A stretch of 64,000 bases of DNA from PALSA-607 sp963737705 (GCA_963737705.1 CAVTTP010000008.1:85069-149068); one strand, 5' to 3'. Counted from the stretch's first letter, positions 44,059 through 52,282 are shown. Program-made: numbers and translations. The notes: generated by a model not told the origin, from the letters alone.

Positions 44059-45165
44059 TTAGTCCTGTACTCCGGTGTCGGGAGGCGACGACGGGGCGGA
44101 CTGGAGAGGGCCGCCGCCGGTGCCCGCCTTGCCACGGCTGGCTTGCGCCAAGTGGGTCGCCGATTTCGCAGCCAGTGCTTCGGCCTCAGTCAACGCGAGC
44201 GATCGACTCAGGCCGTACACATAGATGCCAGAGAAATAATCGCCATCGAATTGATAGACGACTGCCTGCCACGGCAGATTTAGCTGACCTGTCGGGTCAG
44301 TGACGTGATAGCTCAAGATGATCTGCCGCGCGACAAGCTCGCTGTCTGCGCCCGCTCGCTGGACCTGATCGTTGACGTAGCCGTCGGTCGTTGACGATGG
44401 CGGGCACGTCGCGACGGCTTTCTGAAGTTCGGCCCACGCCCGGGCCGTGCCGCCCTTTTGGTACTGAACGAATTCGTTGCCCACCGGCAGCGTGTCATTG
44501 CCGGTGTACTCCACCTGCACTCGCGTCATCCGCAAGGCCTCGCTGGTGTAGTTGAAGTTGCACCAGTCGAGGGTCGCCTCCGTCGTGGTGTTACGGCCAC
44601 CATCGATGAGAACCATCATCGAGCTCGCGCCGACCTCAGTAGGAGCAAGCAGGTACTGATCGAGCGGCCCCGCTGCGCTGTTCGGCGCGGTGCCACCGGC
44701 CGGTGCCGATGGTTGTCCGGTCGACGGTGCAGTGGAGGGCAACAACGATTGCGGGGACGACGGCGGTGCCGACGATGGTGATGATGACTGCGGGGATGAC
44801 TGCGCGGACGGCGACGACTGCGGCGCCGACGACGCGGCCGATAGTGAGCTCGCTGCTGGCGCCGCCGCAGCAGACGGGCCCGAGTGATGGTGGGTATCGA
44901 GGACCAGCGCGCCGATGCCCGAAGCCGCCAGCACCACGATGACGACAACTGCAGAGACCCAGATCAGCGTCCGCGACTTTCGGGGCGCCGGCGGGTACCC
45001 CGGATCGGCGAACGGGCCGCCACCGGGAGACCCCGGAGCCGCCCACGGATTCGCCGGACCCCCATACGGACCGCCGTATTGCCCGGGACCGCCAGATTGG
45101 CCCCCGTACGGGCCTGCGTTGGGATCGCCGCCCTGACCAGCAGCACGGGACTCATCGTCGGTCAT
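44059..45165 (-). CDS. Membrane-anchored extracytoplasmic protein of unknown function
   Basis: 368 residues in four parts: a Gly/Pro-rich cytosolic start (about 1-62), one transmembrane helix (TLIWVSAVVVIVVLAASGIGALVL, about 66-89), a Ser/Pro/Ala-rich linker (about 95-165) and a globular outer domain (about 170-345) with two cysteines (LDWCNFNY, VATCPPSS). This layout resembles mycobacterial PknH-type sensor domains and related actinobacterial proteins, but no kinase domain is present. It starts 21 bases after the korB stop and may be co-transcribed with it. Confidence 0.8.
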   Translation of the reverse strand: MTDDESRAAGQGGDPNAGPYGGQSGGPGQYGGPYGGPANPWAAPGSPGGGPFADPGYPPAPRKSRTLIWVSAVVVIVVLAASGIGALVLDTHHHSGPSAAAAPAASSLSAASSAPQSSPSAQSSPQSSSPSSAPPSSPQSLLPSTAPSTGQPSAPAGGTAPNSAAGPLDQYLLAPTEVGASSMMVLIDGGRNTTTEATLDWCNFNYTSEALRMTRVQVEYTGNDTLPVGNEFVQYQKGGTARAWAELQKAVATCPPSSTTDGYVNDQVQRAGADSELVARQIILSYHVTDPTGQLNLPWQAVVYQFDGDYFSGIYVYGLSRSLALTEAEALAAKSATHLAQASRGKAGTGGGPLQSAPSSPPDTGVQD

Positions 45166-45186
45166 GGAGCGCCCCGTTGCCTCGTG

Positions 45187-46305
45187 TCAGTTCGCGGCAG
45201 GCGGCGCGGCGCTTGCTTCTGTGCTGGTCGTCTCGTCAGCCTGCGGTTGCGTAATTGTCCACGTGTCGCCGCCGGCCAGCAACGCCGCGAGATCACCCGC
45301 GCCGTTTTTCGCGACGGCCTGGTCGAGTTGTGCAGTCATGAGGTCGTCGTAGACCGGCCGCTGCACATCGCGGAATACGCCGATCGGTGTCATCGACAAG
45401 TTCGGTCGGGTGACACGCGACAACGCGAACGCAAGCGACGGGTCGTCGTCGTGCGAGTCATGGATCAGCACGTCGGGAGAGTTGCCGTCGCAGACCTCGA
45501 GCGAGCCGGACGCCGATCGGCGCAGGCCGCGCAGATCGGCCTCAGTGCCGAACGTGATCGGTTTGCCATGCTCGAGCCGGATCAGGTAGTCGTCACGAGT
45601 TTCCGGGGCCTTCAAAACCTCGAACGCGTCGTCATTGAAGATGTTGCAGTTCTGGTAAATCTCGACGAGCGATGTCCCGCGGTGCTCGGTCGCCGCGCGT
45701 AGCACCGCAGTCAGGTGCTTGCGGTCGGAGTCGATCGTGCGCGCGACGAAGGTCGCTTCGGCGCCCAATGCCAATGACACCGGATTGAACGGGAAGTCGA
45801 GTGAACCCATCGGCGTCGACTTGGTGATCTTTCCAACTTCAGACGTCGGTGAGTACTGGCCCTTGGTGAGGCCGTAGATCCGGTTGTTGAAGAGCAGGAT
45901 CGTCAGGTTGATATTGCGTCGCAACGCGTGGATCAGGTGGTTGCCCCCGATCGACAACGCGTCGCCATCGCCGGTGACGACGAACACTGCGAGATCGGGA
46001 CGCGAGACCGCGAGCCCGGTTGCGATCGCAGGCGCCCGGCCGTGGATCGAGTGCATGCCGTAGGTCTCGAGGTAGTAAGGGAATCGCGACGAGCAGCCGA
46101 TGCCGGACACGAACACGACGTTCTCGCGCCGCAACCCGAGTTCTGGCAAAAACGCTTGTACTGCAGCCAAAATCGCGTAGTCACCGCAGCCTGGGCACCA
46201 GCGAACTTCCTGGTCAGACTTGTATTCCTTAGCGGTTTGGGGTCCATCGGCGACGGGCACCAGATCGAAACTGTGCCGATGCCCGTTAGTGAGATCCGTC
46301 GTCAT
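45187..46305 (-). CDS. korB: 2-oxoacid:ferredoxin oxidoreductase beta subunit
   Basis: 372-residue thiamine diphosphate-binding subunit: WCPGCGDYAILAAVQ at the start and the TPP motif GDGDALSIGGNHLIHALRRN, ending in the NN of LFNNRIYGLTKGQYSP. With the alpha subunit it should oxidise 2-oxoglutarate to succinyl-CoA while reducing ferredoxin, as in the mycobacterial KorAB pair, which can replace the 2-oxoglutarate dehydrogenase complex. Its start overlaps the korA stop (ATGA). The C-terminal 20 residues are low-complexity. Confidence 0.92.
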   Translation of the reverse strand: MTTDLTNGHRHSFDLVPVADGPQTAKEYKSDQEVRWCPGCGDYAILAAVQAFLPELGLRRENVVFVSGIGCSSRFPYYLETYGMHSIHGRAPAIATGLAVSRPDLAVFVVTGDGDALSIGGNHLIHALRRNINLTILLFNNRIYGLTKGQYSPTSEVGKITKSTPMGSLDFPFNPVSLALGAEATFVARTIDSDRKHLTAVLRAATEHRGTSLVEIYQNCNIFNDDAFEVLKAPETRDDYLIRLEHGKPITFGTEADLRGLRRSASGSLEVCDGNSPDVLIHDSHDDDPSLAFALSRVTRPNLSMTPIGVFRDVQRPVYDDLMTAQLDQAVAKNGAGDLAALLAGGDTWTITQPQADETTSTEASAAPPAAN

Positions 46306-48233
46306 TTGCCCACCACGCTTGTGGTCGCGGCGTCGCCGATCGTTGCAGCGATGACGTCGGCAAGTTCGACGGCTTTGAACGGCATGCCATTGACCTTGTC
46401 ATACGAGACCGCGTCGATCAGGAACTTGGCGCGGATCAGCAGCGCGAGCTGACCGAGGTTCATCTCCGGGATCAGCACCCGGTCGTACGCCCGCAGCACC
46501 TCACCGGTGTTGGCCGGGAACGGATTGAGATGCCGTAGGTGCGCCTGTGCGATCTTGAGCCCGCGTGCGCGCACCTGCCGGCAGGCCGCACCGATCGGAC
46601 CGTACGTCGAGCCCCAACCCAGAACCAAAACCTCGGCCTCACCCGAGGGGTCATCGACCGTCAGCGGCGCGATGTCGCGCGCAATGCCATCGACCTTGGC
46701 CTGGCGCAGCCGCACCATCAGATCGTGGTTGGCGGGGTCGTAGGAGATATCCCCTGAGCCATCGGCCTTTTCGAGACCACCCACCCGATGCTCAAGCCCC
46801 GGCGTGCCGGGAATTGCCCATGCCCGCGCGAGCGTCTCCTCATCACGCAGGTACGGCCAGAACTCCGGCTCACCCAACGCGTCGACGTGGTTCGGCTCGG
46901 TCGCGAACGTCACGCGCAGGTCGGGCAACAACTCGACGTCCGGCAATAGCCACGGCTCCGAACCGTTCGCCAGGTAACCGTCGGAAAGCAAGAACACCGG
47001 TGTCCGGTACTTGGTGGCGATGCGGGCGGCTTCCAGTGCGGTCGCGTAGCAGTCCGACGGAGTGCTCGGCGCGACGATCGGTACGGGTGCCTCCCCGTTG
47101 CGGCCGAACATCGCCTGCAGCAGGTCGGCCTGCTCGGTCTTGGTCGGCAACCCCGTCGACGGGCCGCCGCGTTGCACGTCGACGATGATCAGCGGCAGCT
47201 CGAGCATCACTCCGAGCCCGATCGCCTCGCTCTTCAGCGCCACGCCAGGACCAGACGTCGTGGTCACGCCGAGACTGCCACCGAACGCAGCACCTAGTGC
47301 CGCAGTAACGCCGGCGATCTCGTCTTCAGCCTGGAACGTCCGCACGCCGAACGCTTTGTGCTTGGACAGTTCATGCAAGATGTCGGACGCCGGGGTGATG
47401 GGGTAGGACCCAAGGAACAGCGACAGCCCAGTCGCCTTCGACGCAGCGACTAGCCCGTAAGACAACGCGAGATTGCCGGAGATGTTGCGGTAGGTACCCG
47501 CTTTCATCGGTGCTGGCTTGATCTCGTAGGAGACCGAGAATGTCTCTGTGGTCTCGCCGAAGTTGTAGCCGGCCTTGAACGCAGTGACGTTCGCCTTCGC
47601 AACCGACGGAGTCTTCGCGAACTTGCGCTCGAGAAACTCCAACGTCGATGCGGTCGGCCGGTTGTACATCCACGACAGCAGACCCAGCGCGAACATGTTC
47701 TTCGCGCGTTCGGCTTCCTTCTTCGAGATGTCGATTTCCTTGAGTGCCTCGACCGTCATCGACGTCAGGGGCACCGCGGAAACCCGGTATTCGCCAAGCG
47801 TGCCGTCTTCGAGTGGGTTGCCCGCGTAGCCAATGCGCTGGCACGCACGGAGTGTGAACTCGTCAGCATTCGCGATGATGTCGGCGCCTAGGGGCAGGTC
47901 GGCGATGTTCGCCTTCAATGCGGCCGGGTTCATCGCGACCAGCACATTCGGTGCGTCGCCCGGCGTCATGATGTCGTGGTCGGCGAAGTGCAGTTGGAAG
48001 GACGACACACCTGGCAGGGTGCCGGCTGGTGCGCGGATCTCGGCGGGGAAGTTGGGCAGCGTCGACAAGTCGTTGCCAAAGGCTGCGGTCTCCGAGGTGA
48101 ATCGATCACCGGTCAGCTGCATACCGTCGCCAGAGTCTCCGGCGAGGCGGATGATCACCCGGTCGACTTGCTGAACCTGCTTGCGAGAGGCTGGCCGAGA
48201 CGCTGAAGCGGACGCTGATCGTGCGGGTGACAC
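46302..48233 (-). CDS. korA: 2-oxoacid:ferredoxin oxidoreductase alpha subunit (gamma-alpha fusion)
   Basis: 643 residues. The gamma domain comes first (VDRVIIRLAGDSGDGMQLTG, about 25-210), then the alpha pyrimidine-binding domain with LGSYPITPASDILHELSKH and FQAEDEIAGVTAALGA, and the C-terminal domain with VLGWGSTYGPIGAA. The fused order is that of KorA in mycobacteria and Streptomyces. The GTG at 48233 lies about 11 bases after GAGGAGG, slightly far. Upstream, CACTG/CAGTG arms (48275-48279 and 48288-48292) make a possible regulatory site. No ferredoxin gene is adjacent. Confidence 0.92.
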   Translation of the reverse strand: MSPARSASASASRPASRKQVQQVDRVIIRLAGDSGDGMQLTGDRFTSETAAFGNDLSTLPNFPAEIRAPAGTLPGVSSFQLHFADHDIMTPGDAPNVLVAMNPAALKANIADLPLGADIIANADEFTLRACQRIGYAGNPLEDGTLGEYRVSAVPLTSMTVEALKEIDISKKEAERAKNMFALGLLSWMYNRPTASTLEFLERKFAKTPSVAKANVTAFKAGYNFGETTETFSVSYEIKPAPMKAGTYRNISGNLALSYGLVAASKATGLSLFLGSYPITPASDILHELSKHKAFGVRTFQAEDEIAGVTAALGAAFGGSLGVTTTSGPGVALKSEAIGLGVMLELPLIIVDVQRGGPSTGLPTKTEQADLLQAMFGRNGEAPVPIVAPSTPSDCYATALEAARIATKYRTPVFLLSDGYLANGSEPWLLPDVELLPDLRVTFATEPNHVDALGEPEFWPYLRDEETLARAWAIPGTPGLEHRVGGLEKADGSGDISYDPANHDLMVRLRQAKVDGIARDIAPLTVDDPSGEAEVLVLGWGSTYGPIGAACRQVRARGLKIAQAHLRHLNPFPANTGEVLRAYDRVLIPEMNLGQLALLIRAKFLIDAVSYDKVNGMPFKAVELADVIAATIGDAATTSVVGK

Positions 48234-48341
48234 CGGGTGTCGAACCTCCTCGAGAGCGTCGATTCGCTGTGGAACACTGCAGAAATACAGTGGGAACGCT
48301 TTCGACGCGCGGGTTACATGGTACGTCGCTTCGCCGCTGCC

Positions 48342-49235
48342 TTAATGGTCAGGTACCGCGGCGCGCGGGGCGATCTGGCCGACCGTGGCCGGCTCGGGAT
48401 CGTCGTTGAGCGCCAGGAAGAGTGCGCTGGCTAGCGTCACGACAAAGCCAAGGGCCGAGGGGACGACGAAGCCGTCTCTCGTCGAGTCTCCGAGCGCGAG
48501 CAACCCGACGGCCGACGCTGCGAGCGTCTCGACGCCGAACAAGGCCGCTGTGGCGATGGTGACGGGCGTGCGCTGGAGGGCCGCTGCGAAGAACGCCATG
48601 CCGGCTACTCCGAAGATCGCCAACGCATAGGTCGCCGGCGCGATCAGAACTGCTCGCACCGAGTGCGCGTCGGAGAGCACCCGCGACGCCACCCCTGTCC
48701 CCGCGAAGCTGACCCCCGCGATCGCCGCGAGCATCCCGCCTGCGTGGGCGCTGCCGGACCCGCGCACTGCTCGCTGCAACGCGATCCCGCCGGCCACGAC
48801 CACGGGGCCGGTAGCGATGACCAACCACCACTGCGCCGAACGCGTGAGCGCAGTCGCTTCTTCTGCCTTCGCTCCGGACGCAAGCAGGACGAGTCCGAAT
48901 CCGAGCGTTGACAACGCCACCACACTGGGTCGTCCGAGAACGGTGCCCAGCACTCGACGTCCGACCAAAGCTGTCACGCCGACACTCGACGCGGCCGCAC
49001 ATTGGACGAGGAACAACGGCAGCCAGTGCAGTGCCACGACCGTGCATCCAAAGCCCAGGGCATCGAGGGCGATGCCTGAGAGGTAGAGCGGCGACAGCAA
49101 GAGCCGACTGACCGATTCCGTCGGCGACTCGCCCGATCCCGCAGAGGCGGCTCGCCGTGCCGCGAGCCCTTGGAGCACGGACGCGATGCCGGTCGTCAGC
49201 GCCGCACCAAGAGCCAGGAGCAGCCCGGCGATCAC
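48342..49235 (-). CDS. DMT/EamA-like multi-pass membrane protein
   Basis: 297 residues with about nine or ten hydrophobic helices in tandem halves (GLLLALGAALTTGIASVLQGLAAR; VVALHWLPLFLVQCAAASSVGVTALVG; then a second set from about residue 165). It resembles actinobacterial DMT-superfamily permeases; the substrate is unknown. The GTG at 49235 has no ribosome site; instead it follows, after 13 bases, a tiny ORF made of 18-bp repeats that is coupled to the upstream methyltransferase gene, so initiation may depend on coupling or re-initiation. Confidence 0.78.
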   Translation of the reverse strand: MIAGLLLALGAALTTGIASVLQGLAARRAASAGSGESPTESVSRLLLSPLYLSGIALDALGFGCTVVALHWLPLFLVQCAAASSVGVTALVGRRVLGTVLGRPSVVALSTLGFGLVLLASGAKAEEATALTRSAQWWLVIATGPVVVAGGIALQRAVRGSGSAHAGGMLAAIAGVSFAGTGVASRVLSDAHSVRAVLIAPATYALAIFGVAGMAFFAAALQRTPVTIATAALFGVETLAASAVGLLALGDSTRDGFVVPSALGFVVTLASALFLALNDDPEPATVGQIAPRAAVPDH

Positions 49236-49248
49236 GGCGGTTCGATGA

Positions 49249-49302
49249 TCATGGCAGTTCGATCATGATTCGCAGTTCGATCATGATTCGCAGGTCGATC
49301 AT
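49249..49302 (-). CDS. Possible 17-residue repetitive leader peptide
   Basis: Encoded by the tandem repeat, it reads MIDLRI-MIELRI-MIELP, then stop. Its ATG overlaps the methyltransferase stop codon as ATGA, and its own stop lies 13 bases before the GTG of the DMT-like gene. The frame is real, but whether it is translated is unknown; it could be a by-product of repeat growth. Confidence 0.3.
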   Translation of the reverse strand: MIDLRIMIELRIMIELP

Positions 49303-49307
49303 GATTG
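49254..49307. repeat. Three tandem 18-bp repeats upstream of the DMT-like gene
   Basis: Units GCAGTTCGATCATGATTC at 49254-49271 and 49272-49289 are identical; the third, 49290-49307, differs at two positions. A degraded fourth unit seems to lie at about 49236-49253. Each unit holds the palindromic core ATCATGAT. The array spans the end of the methyltransferase gene and the whole gap before the DMT-like gene. Confidence 0.9.
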
Positions 49308-50132
49308 GGGGCGACGGGTGAACGTGATGCGGACGAAGGTGAAGCGCAGGCCAATGCGCTTCCAGTGCACGGGTCGCTCGGGGTGTTCGGGGGAGAACGA
49401 ACCGTCGAGATCGAACCCTGCTTTGTCCGCGTGCTGGATGAGCTCCTCGATTTCTGCCGGGGAGAAGATGTGCACCGGCGCGCCGTAAGCGGTGTGACCG
49501 GTCGTGTCAGGCGGGGTCGCGTCGTAGTCGGTCGAGATCACCAGCACCCCACCCGGCCGCAGCAGCCGGGCCGCCTCTGCGAGGAACTCGGGAATCGGCA
49601 CGCCATGCTCGATCACCGACAGGCAGGTGACGGCATCAAAGGTCCCGGCCTCGAATCGAGTGGCTGTCGCGTCGCCGGGCTCGAACGCCACGCAGCCGCC
49701 ATGGCCATGATGAACGGGACGCCGAAACTCAAGATTGATCCCGACGAGATCGCGTAGCCCGTAGAGATAGAGCCAGATCAGCAGGGTCGAGTAGCGGGCC
49801 GCGCCGGCGTCAAGCACCCGACCCTTCGGCCCGACGCGCGAGAGCACGGTCGAGGCCGCGCCGACGGTGTCCCAGTTCTTCGGCAGGTCGCGATGCAAGG
49901 GCAGCCCGCGTTTGCGTGCTTCGTCGACGGCATCGCGCCAGTCGGCGTCGTCCTGCATGACCGCGGTCGGTGCGACCTTGGGCAGCGCGGAGGGCACGGC
50001 CGGCGTCGACAGCACTCGGGAGTTGCGCCGAACCGTCAAGGCGGCGCGGGTCCAGAGCACTTGTTCGAGGCCGAGCTTGGCAGCAACGCGGAGCGGAGCT
50101 GTGGCGCTCCGCAGTGCTGGGGTGACCTGCAT
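49299..50132 (-). CDS. Class I SAM-dependent methyltransferase
   Basis: 277 residues. The SAM motif is GRVLDAGAARYSTLLIWLYLYG (about residue 105), with the acidic end of strand 2 in LVGINLEF, FDAVTCLSVIEHG as the post-II region and LLRPGGVLVISTDYD as motif III. No signal peptide is seen, although the N-terminal 60 residues are basic and may touch the membrane. It begins 3 bases after the yajQ stop. The substrate is unknown; the layout fits small-molecule or glycan methylation better than rRNA. Confidence 0.85.
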   Translation of the reverse strand: MQVTPALRSATAPLRVAAKLGLEQVLWTRAALTVRRNSRVLSTPAVPSALPKVAPTAVMQDDADWRDAVDEARKRGLPLHRDLPKNWDTVGAASTVLSRVGPKGRVLDAGAARYSTLLIWLYLYGLRDLVGINLEFRRPVHHGHGGCVAFEPGDATATRFEAGTFDAVTCLSVIEHGVPIPEFLAEAARLLRPGGVLVISTDYDATPPDTTGHTAYGAPVHIFSPAEIEELIQHADKAGFDLDGSFSPEHPERPVHWKRIGLRFTFVRITFTRRPQS

Positions 50133-50135
50133 CCG

Positions 50136-50627
50136 TCAGCGGTAGTTCGTGAATTGCAGCGCGACGTCGAGCGTTTTGCCCTTCAGCAGCGCGATGACCT
50201 CTTGGAGGTCGTCACGCTTCTTGCTGGTCACCCGCAACTGGTCGCCCTGGATCTGGGCCTGCACACCCTTGGGTCCCTCTTCGCGAATGATCTTGGAGAT
50301 CTTCTTCGCGTCGTCCTGGGCGATGCCCTCTTTGATGGTTCCGGTGAGACGGAACTCCTTGCCTGACGCCTTGGGCTCGCCGGCTTCGAGCGACTTCAGC
50401 GAGATGCCGCGCTTGATCAGCTTCTCCTGAAAGACGTCGAGGACCGCCTTCGCGCGCTCCTCGCTGTTGGCCTTGATCTCGATGCCGTTCTCACCAGACC
50501 AGGCGATCGAGGCGCCGACGTCTTTGAAGTCGTAGCGCTGCCCGATCTCCTTAATGGACTGGTTGAGGGCGTTGTCGACCTCTTGCCTGTCGACCTTGCT
50601 CACGATGTCGAAGGACGAGTCGGCCAT
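50136..50627 (-). CDS. yajQ: YajQ-family cyclic-di-GMP/nucleotide-binding protein (UPF0234)
   Basis: 163 residues with the family start MADSSFDIVSKVDRQEVDNA and motifs QRYDFKDVGASIAW and GPKGVQAQIQGDQLRVTSKKRDDLQ. YajQ proteins are small cytosolic two-domain proteins; some bind cyclic di-GMP or nucleic acid. The ATG at 50627 is preceded by a perfect AGGAGGT five bases upstream, which decides the start over a longer frame from 50690. It heads the minus-strand group yajQ-methyltransferase-DMT and is divergent from tRNA-Tyr. Confidence 0.95.
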   Translation of the reverse strand: MADSSFDIVSKVDRQEVDNALNQSIKEIGQRYDFKDVGASIAWSGENGIEIKANSEERAKAVLDVFQEKLIKRGISLKSLEAGEPKASGKEFRLTGTIKEGIAQDDAKKISKIIREEGPKGVQAQIQGDQLRVTSKKRDDLQEVIALLKGKTLDVALQFTNYR

Positions 50628-50690
50628 CAGTACCTCCTGGGCTATCCTGTGATCCGCCGTCCTGCCGGACGGTATAGCAAACAACGTCAC

Positions 50691-50772
50691 GGCAGGTTGC
50701 CCGAGTGGCCAAAGGGAGCGGTCTGTAAAACCGCCGGCTCAGCCTACGATGGTTCGAACCCATCACCTGCCA
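50691..50772 (+). tRNA. tRNA-Tyr (GTA)
   Basis: Acceptor arms GGCAGGT and ACCTGCC pair fully, with discriminator A at 50772. The anticodon loop CTGTAAA between GCGGT and ACCGC gives GTA. A long variable arm and the T-loop GGTTCGAACC are present. The CCA end is not encoded. Confidence 0.95.
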
Positions 50773-50782
50773 CACCACACCT

Positions 50783-50850
50783 CTTCGCATCCCGAGTGGT
50801 CGTCGTCCGCGCCGAATTGTCCGGTTCGGACGACCACCAGGGATGCGAAG
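50783..50850. repeat. 68-bp two-tier palindrome between tRNA-Tyr and tRNA-Thr
   Basis: Outer arms CTTCGCATCCC (50783-50793) and GGGATGCGAAG (50840-50850) are perfect over 11 bp; after a 3-base mismatch, inner arms TGGTCGTC (50797-50804) and GACGACCA (50829-50836) pair over 8 bp. It follows tRNA-Tyr by 10 bases and could be a terminator, although no T tract follows. Confidence 0.75.
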
Positions 50851-50915
50851 TCAGTCCTGTAGAGTTTCGCCTCGCATCACCCGCTCCACAGCTTCAAAGG
50901 CTGGCTCTCCCAGCT

Positions 50916-50988
50916 GCCCCCTTAGCTCAGTCGGCAGAGCGTCTCCATGGTAAGGAGAAGGTCTACGGTTCGATTCCGTAAGGGGGCT
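50916..50988 (+). tRNA. tRNA-Thr (GGT)
   Basis: Acceptor GCCCCCT/AGGGGGC, D-arm TAGCTCAGTCGGCAGAGC, anticodon stem TCTCC/GGAGA with loop ATGGTAA (anticodon GGT), T-arm CGGTTCGATTCCG, discriminator T. No encoded CCA. Confidence 0.95.
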
Positions 50989-51037
50989 CGACCCGGCGCC
51001 GGCCCGCAGTGGGCCGGTTAGCAGCGGGCCTGGTGAT

Positions 51038-51111
51038 GGCGGAGTAGCTCAGCCTGGCAGAGCAAGCGGCTCATAATCGCTGTGTCACGGGTTCAAATCC
51101 CGTCTCCGCTA
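51038..51111 (+). tRNA. tRNA-Met (CAT), elongator type
   Basis: Acceptor GGCGGAG/CTCCGCT (last pair G-T), anticodon stem AGCGG/TCGCT around loop CTCATAA, giving CAT, and T-arm CGGGTTCAAATCCCG. The first base pairs with the 3' side, unlike initiator tRNA, and the anticodon stem lacks the three G-C pairs of an initiator. A CAT tRNA can also be the Ile2 type, which sequence alone does not fully exclude. Confidence 0.9.
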
Positions 51112-51132
51112 CGCATTTCCCGGCGAGTTGCC

Positions 51133-51159
51133 CAGTCGGTTAAACTGAACAGTCGGTTA
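51133..51159. repeat. Direct repeat pair upstream of rpmG-hadAB
   Basis: CAGTCGGTTA occurs at 51133-51142 and again at 51150-51159, a 17-bp period, and CGACTG follows near 51173 as an inverted match to CAGTCG. The pair lies about 50 bases before rpmG in the likely promoter zone and could be a regulator site. Confidence 0.45.
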
Positions 51160-51209
51160 TCCGAAATGGTCGACTGATCGACGAATCTGAAGCAGAAAGG
51201 CACCACCCC

Positions 51210-51377
51210 GTGGCCACCAAGAGCGACGTCCGCCCCAAGATCACTCTGGCCTGCCAGGAGTGCAAGAACCGCAACTACATCACCAAGAAGAACCGGCGTA
51301 ACGACCCCGACCGGCTCGAGATGAAGAAGCACTGCCCGCACTGCAACCTGCACACGGTGCACCGCGAGACGCGCTAG
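51210..51377 (+). CDS. rpmG: 50S ribosomal protein L33
   Basis: 55 residues from a GTG at 51210: ATKSDVRPKITLACQECKNR then NYITKKNRRNDPDRLEMKKH and CPHCNLHTVHRETR. The two CxxC pairs (CQEC and CPHC) make this the zinc-binding form. An AGAAAGG site lies upstream. The setting after tRNA-Thr and tRNA-Met and before hadA is the conserved actinobacterial order. The gene is short and easily missed. Confidence 0.96.
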   Translation: MATKSDVRPKITLACQECKNRNYITKKNRRNDPDRLEMKKHCPHCNLHTVHRETR

Positions 51378-51395
51378 TCGCCGAGCAAGCCGCCG

Positions 51396-51860
51396 ATGCC
51401 CTTGGATCCGTCGTTCGTCGGCCGCAGCTACCCGCCGACCCCGCCGTACCAAGTCGGCCGCGAGAAGATCCGCGAGTTCGCCGCCGCGATCGGTGACGCC
51501 AACCCGGCCTACACCGATGTCGACGCGGCTCGCGCGCTCGGTCACCCTGACCTCGTAGCGCCCCCTACCTTCGCGATCGTGCTGTCGCTGGGCGCCTCAC
51601 ACCTGGTCGTCAAGGACCCCGCCCTAGGCCTCGACTACTCGCGAGTCGTCCACGGCGATCAGCGGTTCAGCTACAACCGCCCGATCGTCGCCGGCGATGA
51701 GCTGTCGGTCATCGTGACAGTCGAGAAGATCCGCTCCGTCGCGGGCAACGACATCATCACGACTCGAGGCGACATCGTGACCACCGACGGCGAGGCCGTG
51801 TGCAGCGCCTATTCGACGCTCGTCTCGCGGGCCCCCGACCAGGTGGCGATGTCCGAATGA
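51396..51860 (+). CDS. MaoC-like dehydratase, HadA-type (FAS1-like dehydratase domain)
   Basis: 154-residue half hot-dog protein: PPYQVGREKIREFAAAIGDANPAYTD near the start and VHGDQRFSYNRPIVAGDEL in the middle. In mycobacteria the equivalent gene beside rpmG encodes HadA, the substrate-holding subunit of a (3R)-hydroxyacyl-ACP dehydratase. The catalytic Asp/His pair is supplied by the next gene's product. It overlaps that gene by ATGA. In a non-mycobacterial host the fatty-acyl substrate is not known. Confidence 0.88.
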   Translation: MPLDPSFVGRSYPPTPPYQVGREKIREFAAAIGDANPAYTDVDAARALGHPDLVAPPTFAIVLSLGASHLVVKDPALGLDYSRVVHGDQRFSYNRPIVAGDELSVIVTVEKIRSVAGNDIITTRGDIVTTDGEAVCSAYSTLVSRAPDQVAMSE

Positions 51861-52282
51861 CCCTCGTGACCTTCGACCTCGTCGAAATCGGTGAGCAGCT
51901 GCCCAACCGCAGCTTCCCGATCACCCGAGCCGACCTCGTGCGATACGCGGGCGCGTCCGGAGACTTCAACCCAATCCACTGGAACGCGCGGTTCGCGGTC
52001 GGTGTCGGCCTGCCCGACATCATCGCCCACGGCATGCTCACGATGGCGACGGCTGCCAGGCTCGTGACCGACTGGATCGGCGACCCGGGCGCCGTCGTCG
52101 ACTACTCCGTGCGCTTCACCAAGCCAGTCGTCGTGCCGGACGACGAAGGTGGCGCGATGTTGGACGTCGCGGGTGTCGTCGCGGAGAAACTCGAAGGCAA
52201 CCTGGTCCGGATCGATCTGACGGCTCGATCGGGCGACGACAAGGTGCTGGGCATGGCGAGGGCAACGGTCCGCCTGTCGTAA
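51857..52282 (+). CDS. MaoC-like dehydratase, HadB-type catalytic subunit
   Basis: 141-residue hot-dog protein with the catalytic hydratase motif YAGASGDFNPIHWNARFA (Asp and His) and PDIIAHGMLTMATAARL. Together with the preceding protein it should form a HadAB-type (3R)-hydroxyacyl dehydratase. The ATG at 51857 overlaps the upstream stop. A G/C-rich stretch with GGCACC/GGTGCC arms follows and may end the unit. Confidence 0.9.
   Translation: MTLVTFDLVEIGEQLPNRSFPITRADLVRYAGASGDFNPIHWNARFAVGVGLPDIIAHGMLTMATAARLVTDWIGDPGAVVDYSVRFTKPVVVPDDEGGAMLDVAGVVAEKLEGNLVRIDLTARSGDDKVLGMARATVRLS

Noticed and set aside
44010..44135. Longer RarD start
   Set aside because: The added 42 residues are Pro/Arg-rich without RarD likeness; MPDTRRGFLFG at 44009 is the family start.
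50783..50850. CRISPR-like or attachment site beside the tRNA genes
   Set aside because: There is a single palindrome with no repeat-spacer series, no integrase gene and no duplicated tRNA end.
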